Shown in pieces: positions 34,057 to 43,632 of a stretch of DNA of 64,000 nt; position 1 is the stretch's first letter; every line of letters starts with the position of its first letter. The notes under the pieces are model-generated. The model was given only the letters and a program-made list of their open reading frames with translations. It was not told the origin of the DNA and searched no databases. Position numbers and translations under genes: made by a program. Source of the DNA: RI-153 sp963721725 (GTDB taxonomy: Bacteria > Chloroflexota > Anaerolineae > Caldilineales > Caldilineaceae); NCBI GenBank assembly GCA_963721725.1, contig CAVRLX010000006.1, forward strand, positions 124,001 through 188,000. Direction: 5' to 3'.

Positions 34057-35577
34057 ATGGAAAGAAAAATTCAACTATTGCCCAAGATCCCCAGCGGGAT
34101 CGAGGGTTTAGATAAAATTTTGAATGGGGGCCTTCCCAACCATTGCCTTTATTTGGTCAAGGGCGAATCGGGCACGGGCAAGACTACATTAGGTATGCAA
34201 TTTTTAATTGAAGGGGCCAAAGCCGGTGAGGACGTACTCTATCTCACCCTTTCAGAAAACCGAGACGACATTCAAGCGGTTGCCAATTCACACGGGTGGG
34301 ATCTCCATAGCGTCCACATCCACGAGCTAACCGCGGTCCAGCCAGAGTCGGGCTTCCACGACGAACAGACTATCTTCCCCACGTCGCAAATCGAACTGCG
34401 CGAGGTGACGGATGAGATCATGGAAGTGATCCAGCGTATTCGCCCCACCCGCATTGTTTTTGATTCTCTACACGAAATTCGCCTTCTGGCAGATTCCCCG
34501 TTGCGCTATCGCCGTTACATTTTGGGCATTCGTCAGGTTTTGATTGAATGTCAGGCCACGGTGATCTTTCTGGACCGCGAGCTGGACACTGGCAGCGGCA
34601 CCACGCTGCATAGTTTGGTTCACGGTGTTTTTACGCTGGAATTGATGCCGCTGGACTACGGGGAGGTGCGCCGTCGGCTGCGCGTTGCCAAAATGCGCGG
34701 TATGCCTTTCCACGAGGGCTATCACGATTTCCGCATTGAGAGCGGTGGATTGGTGGTCTATCCTCGCCTCCAGTTCAAAGAAAGCGCGCCGCTTATATCG
34801 CCAGAAGTGATCCAAAGTGGCGTGGAATCGCTGGACATTTTGGTGGGTGGCGGGCTAGAGGTGGGCACAGCTTGTCTGATTATTGGACAGACAGGCACGG
34901 GCAAAACCACCACAGCATTGCTTTTTGCCTTTGCGGCGGCTAAAATCGGCAAGGTCGTTTCGCTCTTTCTCTTTGAAGAACGCCTCGCCACCCTGCTCCA
35001 GCGTGCCATTAACATTGGACTGGACATTCGCCCCTCCATTCAGAGCGGGCAGATTCGCATTCATCAGATCAACGCCGGCGAGATCTCACCTGGCGAGTTT
35101 GCCCGGCGTGTCTGCGATGATGTAGAGCAACATCACGCCGAGGTTATTCTGATTGACAGCCTCAACGGCTATTTGAACTCCATGCCCCAAGAGCGCTTGC
35201 TCTTGATTCAGATGCACGAATTGCTGACCTATTTGGCAGGGAAACAGGTCTTGTCCTTTCTCACGCTCACCCAGCACGGCATGTTAGATCCCGAGCCGCG
35301 CAGTACGGTCGATATGAGCTACCTGGCCGACACGGTCTTGCTCATCCGCCATTTTGAGGCCGTGGGTGAAATTCGCCAAGCCATTTCTGTGCTAAAAAAG
35401 CGCTTTAGCGTGCATGAACGTTCGATCCGGGAACTGCGCATTGGGTCGAACGGCGTGCGCGTAGGCGAGCCACTGGTCGCCTTCCAGGGCGTACTCACAG
35501 GCCACCCCGTCTATACAGGATCCAGTCAGGCATTGATTGATGCACCGGGCAAAGAGGGTTCCAGTGATGGTGATTGA
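34057..35577 (+). CDS. KaiC-like tandem RecA-fold ATPase
   Basis: A 506-residue protein with two KaiC domains. Domain 1 (about 1-245) has Walker A GESGTGKTT at 36-44 and begins with the KaiC-typical IPSGIEGLDKILNGGLP. Domain 2 (about 250-490) has GVESLDILVGGGLEVG and GQTGTGKTT, with EVILIDSLNGYL as a Walker B region. Cyanobacterial KaiC is the clock ATPase; relatives without KaiA and KaiB, as here, act in light, stress or signalling responses. The next gene, a histidine kinase, starts inside the last codons of this one, so they work together. GACGGAGAGAGAACG precedes ATG 34057. Confidence 0.88.
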   Translation: MERKIQLLPKIPSGIEGLDKILNGGLPNHCLYLVKGESGTGKTTLGMQFLIEGAKAGEDVLYLTLSENRDDIQAVANSHGWDLHSVHIHELTAVQPESGFHDEQTIFPTSQIELREVTDEIMEVIQRIRPTRIVFDSLHEIRLLADSPLRYRRYILGIRQVLIECQATVIFLDRELDTGSGTTLHSLVHGVFTLELMPLDYGEVRRRLRVAKMRGMPFHEGYHDFRIESGGLVVYPRLQFKESAPLISPEVIQSGVESLDILVGGGLEVGTACLIIGQTGTGKTTTALLFAFAAAKIGKVVSLFLFEERLATLLQRAINIGLDIRPSIQSGQIRIHQINAGEISPGEFARRVCDDVEQHHAEVILIDSLNGYLNSMPQERLLLIQMHELLTYLAGKQVLSFLTLTQHGMLDPEPRSTVDMSYLADTVLLIRHFEAVGEIRQAISVLKKRFSVHERSIRELRIGSNGVRVGEPLVAFQGVLTGHPVYTGSSQALIDAPGKEGSSDGD

Positions 35578-36812
35578 TCCCAACGAAGAACGTGTGCTGG
35601 TGGTGGCGCCCACAGGCCGCGATGCAGAACTGGTCTGTGGGCTACTAAAACAGGCTATGATTGTCTGTGCCAATTGTGGCAACGGGGATACTTTGCAGGC
35701 CGAGATCGAAACCGGGGCGGGAGCCTTGTTGCTGGTTGTCGAGGCGATTAACGCCGAATTGCTAACCATGTTGACCGAAACAGTCTTGAATCAACCGCCC
35801 TGGTCGGATCTGCCCATTGTGCTGCTGGGCGAGCAGGGCCACTCGCTGCCAGCCGATAGGTTGCGCGCCCACCTGGGCAGCAACATGAACATTACCCTGC
35901 TCGAACGCCCTGTCCATTCCACGACGTTGGTCACTCTGTTTCAGTCTATGTTGCAGGCCCGGCGCAGGCAATATCAAGTGCGCGATCTTGTCGCGCGAGC
36001 TGGCTGCCCAGAATCATCTCCTTCAATCTGAAGTGGAACAGCGCAAACAGACCGAGGTACGCCAGCAACAGTTGGTGGACGAATTGAGCCATGAACGCTC
36101 CCGGCTGCAAGAATTTACGGCCACATTGGAGAGCCGCGTGGAGAAAGGCACACAGCAGATTCGCACATTGGCGGCGCAGCTTTCGTTGGCCGAACATGGC
36201 GAACGCAAACGCGTGTCGCAGATTTTGCACGATCATGTGCAGCAGATGCTCTATGGCGTGCAAATGCGCACCCACATCATCGGCATGACACTTTCCCAGG
36301 ACCACACCCCACAGGTGAGAGATCAGTTGTCAGAGATGAAACGACTGACCGATGAGGCTGTCCGCGCCGTGCGCACGCTGGCCGTGGAGCTAAGCCCGCC
36401 GGTATTGGAAAATGAAGGGCTGCCCGAAGCCATCACGTGGCTGGGCAGTCAAATGCGCGAACTCCACGAGTTGCATGTGAGCATGAAAACTGACGGCAAT
36501 TGCCAGATCAGCGACATTCATCTGCGCGTGGTCGTCTTTCAAATTGTGCGCGAACTGCTCTTTAATGTAGTCAAACATGCCCATGTCAAAGAGGCGTGGG
36601 TCGATCTGGATTGTAACGGTACGCAGATTAGCGCCACGGTGCGCGATCATGGTCTGGGCTTTGATAAAGAGAATATCCCCACCAAACACGACATCAAAAC
36701 CGGGTTGGGGCTGTCCAGTATTGAAGAGCGGTTGCATCTCTTCAACGGCGCTTTAGAGATTAAGTCTCACCAGGGACATGGGACTGAGATCAAAATTTCA
36801 CTGCCGATCTAG
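35567..36812 (+). CDS. NarL-type sensor histidine kinase with N-terminal receiver-like domain (one frameshift near 35987)
   Basis: A kinase of about 415 residues. The N-terminal part (DPNEERVLVVAPTGRDAELV) resembles a receiver fold but no clear phosphoacceptor Asp is visible at the expected place. A coiled-coil segment follows (QSEVEQRKQTEVRQQQLVDEL), then a HisKA_3 domain with HDHVQQMLYG carrying the phospho-His, and a HATPase domain with ELLFNVVKHAHV, VRDHGLGFD and GLGLSSIEERL. One extra base in CTTGTCGCGCG splits the frame between the receiver-like and coiled-coil parts. ATG 35567 overlaps the kaiC-like stop by 11 bases, indicating coupling. No cognate NarL-type regulator lies downstream. 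Confidence 0.82.
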
Positions 36813-36845
36813 CCAATCCCGCCAGGCCGGAACAAAAGAGAGGAT

Positions 36846-36894
36846 GTAAACACGGATATAAGAGAACACAGATAAAGGTGTTATCCGTGTTTAC
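36846..36894. repeat. 13-bp hairpin, ATCCGTGTTTAC-type repeat
   Basis: GTAAACACGGATA (36846-36858) pairs perfectly with 36882-36894 with a 23-base loop. A related AATCCGTGTTCT sequence occurs near 39340. It lies after the kinase gene and lacks a T run. Confidence 0.65.
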
Positions 36895-37001
36895 ACACGA
36901 GGGGCCGAGCCCATTCCTTCATACTTCCTCCTGCCCTGGCGGGATGCTTTATTCTCCCCGACGCACCCGGCATTGGACTGCCCCGTGCTCCGCCACTATA
37001 T

Positions 37002-37722
37002 CTATATCGACAATAACAATAGGGCATAGACAACTACCCCCAATGAAAAGGCCCAAAAGCGGCTTTTGCGTTCGGCGGGCAGTTCCTCTTTGAGCACATT
37101 CAGGATGATGCCGCCTGCCAGAAAAGCCAACAAGATGGGAATCGCCAATTCTGGTATCTCCACGGTATAGCCTATGCCCCATCCCACCAAAACAGCCATC
37201 GTGATGATCCAGCGTCCCCGCTGTTCAGTACATCTCTTCGTGATCGTTTTTTAGCCCATAATCGTTGACGAGAAAGTGCAGGGCCATGGCCGTGACAAAG
37301 AGAAAGAGGCCCACAGTACTCCGATCTTTCGCGCTGCAGGAGCAGATGCCCGACCAGGAGGTTTTAGAGTGAAAAGGAGACCATGTGCACCCAGAAAACT
37401 TCATGGCTGACCCGGTGATCGTTAACGTCCTCATTCTCCCCTGGCTACCCTTTGCCAATCGATCTAAACCAAAGACTGACAGGCCAAGCAGCGCCAGCAG
37501 GTAGATATGGTGCTCGACAAAGGCCAGGGGAAGGCTGAGATTCTTCGTGAGCATCTCCTGGCCCTCTGCCAATTCCGGCAACAGGTGCAAGAATACATAG
37601 GCCACAGAGGCCCCACCCGCCATGGAAAGCCATTGGCTGCGTGGGATCACATGCAGAAAGCGCAATCTTCCAGCAAAGAGGTGAACTGCGGCCAGTACAA
37701 GTGCACCGATTAACGAAAGCAA
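37002..37722 (-). CDS. Conserved multi-pass membrane protein, ZIP-transporter-like (multiple disruptions)
   Basis: Pieced-together frames give a polytopic membrane protein of about 240 residues: LSLIGALVLAAVHLFAG, ASVAYVFLHLLPELAEGQ, EHHIYLLALLGLSVFGLDRLAKG, then in a second frame HEVFWVHMVSFSL and NLLVGHLLLQRE, FLFVTAMALHFLVNDYGL, and in a third frame AVLVGWGIGYTVEIPELAIPILLAFLAGGIILNVLKEELP. The HLLPELAEG and ALHFLVND segments resemble ZIP-family metal transporters. An in-frame TAA after SFSL and at least two frameshifts (about 37240 and 37330-37440) interrupt it, making this the most damaged ordinary gene here. Its TTG start lies two bases after the sulfatase stop. Confidence 0.55.
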
Positions 37723-37724
37723 TG

Positions 37725-39204
37725 TTATGCTGGATCCAAGCGGTTCATCTCAGGGCGCAATGTCCACAGGTGTTGTTCGGGGGGCGTACATGCTTCGCCC
37801 ACCCTTTGAGCACCGATACATCGGCTTTCTTTGGCCGCCATTTTGCCACCATCCGATCTGGGTTCCAATCCGCCAGCACCCGCTCTGTGAGTTCGTCGCG
37901 GAATGGCGCGGCAGCCGGGATCGGCGGCACGGTCGTGGATCTCGCCGGGATCCTCGGCCAGGTTAAAGAGTTGCGACGGCTGCCCGTGATAGTAGATTAG
38001 CTTCCACTTGCCCTGGCGGATCATGCGCTGATAGGCTCCCTCGGGCGGGCCAAATTGATCCGTGCAATACTCGGAAAAGGCCACATCTTCCCAAGTGGGG
38101 GACGGTGTGCCGTTGACCAAGGGCAGCAGGCTGCGCCCCGGTGAATTGGGCAGGGCGGGCGCACCCAGCGCATCCAGCATCGTCGCCGTCACATCCAGGG
38201 CGCTGACCACCCGATCACAGCGCTGCCCACCCTCGATCTGCCCCGCCCACGCCATGATCAGCGGCACGCGCGCCGATTCCTCATAGAAAACGTGCTTCCA
38301 CCACAGCCCATGCTCGCCCTGCATGTCGCCGTGATCGCTGGTGTAGACAATCAGCGTGTTGTCGGCCAGATTGTTTTCTTGCAGTGCCGCCAGAATCTGC
38401 CCGATCATGGCGTCGGTGCGGTGGACCAACCCCCGAATAGGCGGCGCGGGCGCGCAGAATTTCTTCGTCTGTCACGCTTTCAATCTCGGTATGGGTGCGC
38501 CACCAGCGCAGGTGCGGATGGGTCACTTCGTCAAAAGGCGCAGGCTTTTGGGGCATGGTCATCCCGTCCCGATAGCGCGCGTAATCTTCGGCGCGGGCCA
38601 CATAGGGCGGATGGGGCAACATCAGCCCCACGGAAAGGCTAAACGGCTCGGTCAATATGCCCGCCCGCTTTTGCACCCCCAGCCGGTTGAAGAAATCCAC
38701 CGCCGACGCCACCACATCTTCGTCGTGCACCTGATACGCGCTCTGCCCTGGCCCTGACCGTTGCAGGCTGATGCGGTGTGGCCCCGCCGTGCCGTTGAGG
38801 ATGCCGCGATCTACGCTCTGCACGCTGCCTGTGTGATTGGGGCTGTGATCGCCCACGGTGCGCTCGGCGTAGCCATGTAACTGATCCGGCCCCAGGCTGT
38901 GCATACGCCCGGCCAGCACAGGCCGATAGCCCGCCGCGCCCATGCTGTGCGCCAACGTGGGAATGCCCGAATCCAGGATATGTTCGTTGGTCCACACTTC
39001 GTTTTGAAAGGGATGCCGCCCCGATAGCATAGACATGCGCGAGGGCACACAAATTGGCGACGTACAATAGACATTGTCAAAGACCACACCGTTGGCGGCC
39101 AAGCGATCCAAATGGGGCGTCTCCACCAGTGGGTCCCCATAACAGCCGGTGACGTGCGGGCTGTGCTGGTCACTGTGAATGTAGAGCAAGTTGGGACGGG
39201 TCAC
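37725..39204 (-). CDS. Sulfatase, Cys-type (formylglycine-dependent; frameshifts near 38430 and 37930)
   Basis: An alkaline-phosphatase-fold sulfatase of about 490 residues. The N-terminal PNLLYIHSDQHSPHVTGCYG carries the metal-binding Asp, and TSPICVPSRMSMLSGRHP contains the C-x-P-S-R formylglycine site. IVYTSDHGDMQGEHGLWWKH completes the metal site, and KWKLIYYHGQPSQLFNLAEDPGE is the usual C-terminal region. The frame breaks near 38430 and again near 37930. GTG 39204 follows GGAGAGAAATT. No signal peptide is visible. No anaerobic sulfatase-maturing enzyme is in the window. The host range of such enzymes includes sulfated polysaccharides and choline sulfate; the substrate is unknown. Confidence 0.85.
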
Positions 39205-39624
39205 AATTTCTCTCCTGTGGGGTGAGTGATAGGATTTGTTTTGACGTAGAGGGTTAAGAAAGGCAAAGTGCAAAAGGCAAAAATGGTATCGAATCGTTGA
39301 CAGTTGCACCTTATTCGTGCGAATCCACCAAATCCTGAAAATCCGTGTTCTAGTCTGAGACTCTACTGCAAAAAGCCTTTTGATCCGCAGATTACGCAGA
39401 TTTTTTGTATCTATTCAGGTCCAGGGTGCGACGCACTCGCCATGCAGAACTTCTAGCCCGATCTTGTCCTGGCGAGTGCGTCGCACCTGAACAGTTACGA
39501 TTTTTTCTACTGAATTCTCTGCGTTTTCTGTGAAAAACTCTGTGTTCTCTGTGGTTTTCGCAAGGAAATCATTCTGGACTTTGCGCCTCTGCATCTTTGC
39601 ATCTTTGCGTTAAAACTCTCTGCG
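39205..39624. other. Repeat-rich intergenic region
   Basis: This 420-base gap has no gene and is a mosaic of dispersed repeats: AATCCGTGTTCT near 39337, a GATCCGCAGATTACGCAG copy at 39381-39400, the inverted-repeat element at 39426-39486, CTCTGTGTTCTCTGTGG near 39540, and a TTTGCGCCTCTGCATCTTTGCG series at 39580-39612. The last repeat runs into the end of the neighbouring oxidoreductase gene and supplies its stop codon. Confidence 0.75.
39426..39486. repeat. Dispersed inverted-repeat element, copy 2
   Basis: GTGCGACGCACTCGCCA (39426-39442) is perfectly complementary to 39470-39486, with a 27-base loop. Compared with copy 1 (11435-11493), the stem differs at one pair (A-T to G-C) that changed on both arms, and the loops have equal length and about half identical bases. 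Outer TTCAGGT (39414-39420) and ACCTGAA (39485-39491) can extend the pairing. Confidence 0.85.
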
Positions 39625-40954
39625 TTAAAAACTCTGCACGGTCAGCCGCTCGGCCTGGGCGCGATAGGCTTCCATGTCAATGATCTGACGGCTCAGACGG
39701 GCCTCTTCGGCGGCGAAGGCGAGCAGATGGCTTTCCAGCGAGGTGCGCACGTCGGTGAGCGCTTTCTCTTCCCCGCGCAGCACGCGCAGGAACGAGCGCA
39801 TGGTTCCCCAGATCACCGCCGCCGTGACCACTGGCCCCCAGCGCCGTGGGGATGGGCACAATTTCAGGTTCGCTCTTGCCATGATCATAAATCACAATCT
39901 CATCGGGGCGGCCAAAGCGGGCGCGCAGTGTGGCCTTTGTGCCGTCATAGCGCATGGATCGGTACTCCTCGTTGGAGTGGCCGTGCATGACCAGCGTCAC
40001 CGACGCGCCATTTTCCAGTTCCATGAGCACGGTTTGATGATCAACCACGTTGTTGTCACAGCGATAGACACAGCGTCCATAGGGGCCGGTTTCGATGGCG
40101 TGCTTGCGCGCGTCCCAACTTAGATCATGGCTGAGGGTGAGGAAAGGCCATGTGGGCGGCGCGGCTTCGCCTTCTTCCAGACGGCGCAGGCGCGGCAGCA
40201 GATGGGCGTCGAGATAGATGCCAATCGCCGAAAACGCGCACTCCGGCTCAATCGGGCAGCCGTCGGTGCAACGCAGGGGAATCTCCGGGCCGACACTCTC
40301 CGGCGCATAGTGCATCAACGATCCCACCGAACTTAGCCGCTTCACCGGATGGGCCAGGTTCCAGACCAGAATGTCCAGATCGTGGCAGCACTTCGCCAAA
40401 ATCATGGGGGTAGAAAGCTCTTTGTTGCGCCAATTGCCCCGCACAAAGCTGTGCGCCATGTGCCACCATGCCACATTCTCGCGATGTTCCACGGTGATGA
40501 TTTCTCCCAGCCGCCCGCTGCTGATCACATCGTGAAGCGTGCGCCAGAAGGGCGTGTAGCGCAACACATGGCAAATTTGCAGCGAACGCCCGGTGCGCTC
40601 TGCCGTTTGCACCAGTTGCACACAGCCCTCCAGCGTATCGGCCATGGGCTTCTCCAGCAGCACATCATAGCCCGCTTCCATGGCCGCCACGGCGGGGCCA
40701 ACATGCATCTGATCCTGCGTGGTGATCAGCGCGCCGTCGGCCAATTGCCCGGCGGCAATCAGATCTTCCCAACTGGCAAAGACACGGGATTCATCCAGAT
40801 CGTGTTCCTCGGCAAAGCGCTGCCGCCGCACCGGATCCGGCTCGGCCACGGCCACAAAGCGCACTTCGTCGGGATGTTCAAAGGCATAGCTGGCATAGGC
40901 GTGTGCGCCGCGCGCACCCGCGCCCATGAGGACAAGGTCAATGGGTTTTGACAT
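39625..40954 (-). CDS. Gfo/Idh/MocA family oxidoreductase (one frameshift near 39835)
   Basis: A dehydrogenase of about 442 residues. It opens with LVLMGAGARGAHAYASYAFEHPDEVRFVAVAEPD (Rossmann motif) and has VLLEKPMADTLEG (substrate lysine) and KCCHDLDILVWNL. A GCPIEPECAFSAIG cysteine-bearing insert is typical of a long Gfo/Idh subgroup. The frame breaks after SGHGGGDLG near 39835 and resumes with TMRSFLRVLRGEEKALTDVRTSLESHLLAFAAEEARL. The last codons and stop fall in a dispersed AGAGTTTTTAACGCAGAG repeat. AAGGAGAACTTC precedes ATG 40954. It is the third MocA-type enzyme in the window. Confidence 0.83.
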
Positions 40955-41004
40955 GAAGTTCTCCTTAAAGAGAGGAAGGGAGTGGTTATGTGTCTAGGGA
41001 TTAT

Positions 41005-41043
41005 AAAGATCTGCCCGGTTTTCAGAAAACCGGGCAGATCTTT
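41005..41043. terminator. Rho-independent terminator of the malic enzyme gene
   Basis: AAAGATCTGCCCGGTTTT (41005-41022) pairs perfectly with 41026-41043 around CAG. It lies just downstream of the malic enzyme stop on the minus strand. Confidence 0.8.
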
Positions 41044-41069
41044 TCGCTTCAGGGGAAACGCGCCGCTTG

Positions 41070-43325
41070 TCATCCCGCCCGATATTGGGCGTCCACCACG
41101 GCCAACGTTGCCACGTTGACAATGTCCACCACCTCAGCGCCCGTCTCCAACACGTGAATCGGCTTGCCCATGCCCACGAGAATGGGGCCAATCGCCTCGG
41201 CTCCGCCCAAGCGGCTGAGCAGTTTATAGGCTGTGTTGGCTGCGGCCAGATCGGGAAAGACCAATACATTGGCGTCCTGTACGCTGCTGAAGGGGTAGAG
41301 TTGTTGCATTAGTTCAGGAACCACGGCCACGTCGGCCTGCATTTCGCCGTCGATTTGCAGATCGGGGCGGCGCTGTTTCACCAACTCGGTGGCGCGCTGC
41401 ACCTTTTCGGTCTGGGCGTGGCGCGTGCTGCCAAAGTTGGAAAAGCTGAGCATGGCGACGCGCGGCTCAATATCAAACTGCCGGGCCACATCGGCGGCGT
41501 TAATCGCAATCGCGGCCAGCGTCTCCTCGTCGGGGTCAATGTTGACCGTGGCATCGGAGAAAAAGTAGATGCGCTCACGCACGATCATCAGATAGACGCC
41601 GCTGATCACGCCCCGATCCGGGGCCGAGCCGACGGTTTGTAGCGCCGGGCGCAACACTTCGGGATAGTTATAGGTGAGACCCGAGATAAAGGCGTCGGCC
41701 TCGCCATGCAGCACCATGGCCGGGCCAAAGTAGTTGGCCTGGCGCAACAGATCGGCGGCGGTGGCACGCGTGACGCCTTTGCGCTGGCGGCGTTGATAGA
41801 AAGCCTGGGCATAGCTCTGGCGCATGTCGCTGCGGTTGGGGTCCACGACGGTAGGTCTGTAGGTCAGCCCCAGTTCATCACAGCGCTGGCGGATGATCTC
41901 CTCGCGGCCCAACAGAATCGGCGTGCCAATGCCCTGGGTCTCCACGGCATAGGCGGCACGGATGATCTTGGGGTGTTCGCCCTCGCCAAAGACCACACGC
42001 TTGGGATCGGCCACGGCCTTGTTCTGCTGTGTGCGCATGATCTGTTCGCCCTTGCCGATGCGCGCCGCCAGTTCGTCCAGGTATTTGTCCAGATCGATCT
42101 CGCGGCGGGCCACGCCGGTCTGCATGGCGGCCTTTGCCACCGCCGGGGCCACCCACATCAACACGCGGCTATCCAACGGCTTGGGGATAATGTACTCTGG
42201 CCCAAAGCGCAGTTGGTCCAGCCCATAGGCTTTGAGCACGCTATCGGGCACGTCCTCGCGGGCCAGGGCAGCCAACGCCTGCGCTGCCGCCAACTTCATC
42301 TCCATGTTAATGGCACGTGCGCGCACATCCAGCGCGCCGCGGAAGATGAAGGGGAAGCCCAGCACGTTGTTGACCTGGTTAGGGTAGTCGCTGCGCCCTG
42401 TGCCCATGATCACCCCATCATCGCGCGCCGAGACGGCATCTTCATAGGTGATCTCGGGGTCGGGGTTCGCCATGCCAAAGACAATCGGCGTACTCGCCAT
42501 GCTGCGCACCATCGCTTGGGAGACGGCATTGGCAACAGACAGCCCGATGAAAACATCTGCGCCCACAAAGGCTTCGGCCAGCGTGCGCGCCTCGGTCTCG
42601 CTGGCATAGTCCTCTTTCCACTCGTTCATGTTCTCCATGCGCCCCTGGTAGATCACGCCTTTGGAGTCGCACATGACAATGTTGCTTTTGGTGGCGCCCA
42701 GCGCCACATAGAAATCGGCACAGGCAATTGCCGACGCGCCGGCGCCGTTGATCAGAATTTTGGCGTCGGCAATGGGTTTGCCCACCAGCGCCAGCGCGTT
42801 GATCAGCCCTGCGCCAGAGATAATCGCCGTGCCGTGTTGGTCATCATGGAAAACAGGAATGTCGAGGCGGGCTTGCAGCGTCTGCTCAATATAGAAGCAT
42901 TCGGGCGCTTTAATGTCCTCCAAATTGATGCCGCCAAAGGTGGGGGCGATGAGTTCACAAAAGCGCACGATCTCGGCGGGGTCTTCGGTGTTAACCTCAA
43001 TGTCGAAGACGTCCACATCGGCGAAGCGTTTGAAAAGCACCGCTTTGCCTTCCATCACCGGTTTGGAGGCCAGCGCGCCCAGGTTGCCCAGGCCCAGAAT
43101 GGCCGTGCCATTGCTGATCACAGCGACGAGGTTGCCACGCGCGGTGTATTCAAAGGCATCTTCGGGGTTGTCGGCAATCGCAAGCACAGGATAGGCCACG
43201 CCGGGCGAATAGGCCAGCGACAGATCGCGCTGGGTGGACATGGATTTGGTGGGGACAATTTTAAGCTTACCGGGACGGCCGCTGGAATGGTAGTCCAGGG
43301 CGTCTTGTTTGGTGATTGGGGCCAT
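41070..43325 (-). CDS. maeB: NADP-dependent malic enzyme fused to a phosphotransacetylase-like domain
   Basis: A 751-residue MaeB-type protein. The N-terminal malic enzyme half (about 1-430) has LAYSPGVAYPVLAIADNPEDA, GLGNLGALASKPVMEGKAVLFK, VFHDDQHGTAIISGAGLINAL and GMANPDPEITYEDAVSARDD; it decarboxylates malate to pyruvate and yields NADPH. The C-terminal half (about 440-751) is a PTA-like domain, RVVFGEGEHPKIIRAAYAV and VFPDLAAANTAYKLLSRLGGAEAIGPILVGM, which in this family senses acetyl-CoA rather than transferring acetyl groups. CGAGGAGAAATCTCT precedes ATG 43325. Unlike most long genes here, it is intact. Confidence 0.92.
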   Translation of the reverse strand: MAPITKQDALDYHSSGRPGKLKIVPTKSMSTQRDLSLAYSPGVAYPVLAIADNPEDAFEYTARGNLVAVISNGTAILGLGNLGALASKPVMEGKAVLFKRFADVDVFDIEVNTEDPAEIVRFCELIAPTFGGINLEDIKAPECFYIEQTLQARLDIPVFHDDQHGTAIISGAGLINALALVGKPIADAKILINGAGASAIACADFYVALGATKSNIVMCDSKGVIYQGRMENMNEWKEDYASETEARTLAEAFVGADVFIGLSVANAVSQAMVRSMASTPIVFGMANPDPEITYEDAVSARDDGVIMGTGRSDYPNQVNNVLGFPFIFRGALDVRARAINMEMKLAAAQALAALAREDVPDSVLKAYGLDQLRFGPEYIIPKPLDSRVLMWVAPAVAKAAMQTGVARREIDLDKYLDELAARIGKGEQIMRTQQNKAVADPKRVVFGEGEHPKIIRAAYAVETQGIGTPILLGREEIIRQRCDELGLTYRPTVVDPNRSDMRQSYAQAFYQRRQRKGVTRATAADLLRQANYFGPAMVLHGEADAFISGLTYNYPEVLRPALQTVGSAPDRGVISGVYLMIVRERIYFFSDATVNIDPDEETLAAIAINAADVARQFDIEPRVAMLSFSNFGSTRHAQTEKVQRATELVKQRRPDLQIDGEMQADVAVVPELMQQLYPFSSVQDANVLVFPDLAAANTAYKLLSRLGGAEAIGPILVGMGKPIHVLETGAEVVDIVNVATLAVVDAQYRAG

Positions 43326-43632
43326 AGAGATTTCTCCTCGCTGAGAATGGGAAGTTGCTGGTGTCCCCTCCATTGTAACGAAGTCGGCGGGAATATGCCA
43401 TATATGCCCGTGACAGGTCATGAGAGAAAGCACCCCCAGGTGCGCCCCACATACCCGCTGCGCTGAGTCGTATCGGGGGATGCTCTCTCCGCGGGTAAAC
43501 CATCGTTCGCATGGGAACAATAAATTTCGTGCCATGTCAGCGAAGCCAAACAAAACTGACGGGGAGGGGCCTTCTTTTTGAGATGCCCGTCCCCGTCAGT
43601 TCGATCCCCTAATTGCTAATCGCTAATCTCCG
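43326..43632 (-). other. Intergenic region upstream of maeB with two hairpins
   Basis: This 307-base gap has no gene. It contains a terminator for the upstream secreted-protein gene (43555-43600) and, nearer maeB, an imperfect hairpin joining AGAGAAAGCACCCCC (about 43423-43437) with GGGGGATGCTCTCT (about 43475-43488), which would lie in the 5' leader of maeB. A possible minus-strand -10 TACAAT lies near 43375, without a good -35. Confidence 0.5.
43555..43600 (-). terminator. Rho-independent terminator of the secreted-protein gene
   Basis: ACTGACGGGGA (43555-43565) pairs with TCCCCGTCAGT (43590-43600), with further GGGC/GCCC pairing inside. On the minus strand the stem is followed by TTTTGTTT. 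It sits 33 bases beyond the stop of the 1310-residue gene. Confidence 0.8.

Noticed and set aside
34057..35577. A circadian kaiABC locus
   Set aside because: No kaiA or kaiB gene flanks the KaiC-like gene; the adjacent kinase points to a different signalling role.
41706..43466. A 586-codon open frame on the plus strand opposite the malic enzyme gene
   Set aside because: It is rich in His, Gly and Arg, lacks any family motif and mirrors the codon pattern of maeB, which is complete and strongly conserved on the other strand.
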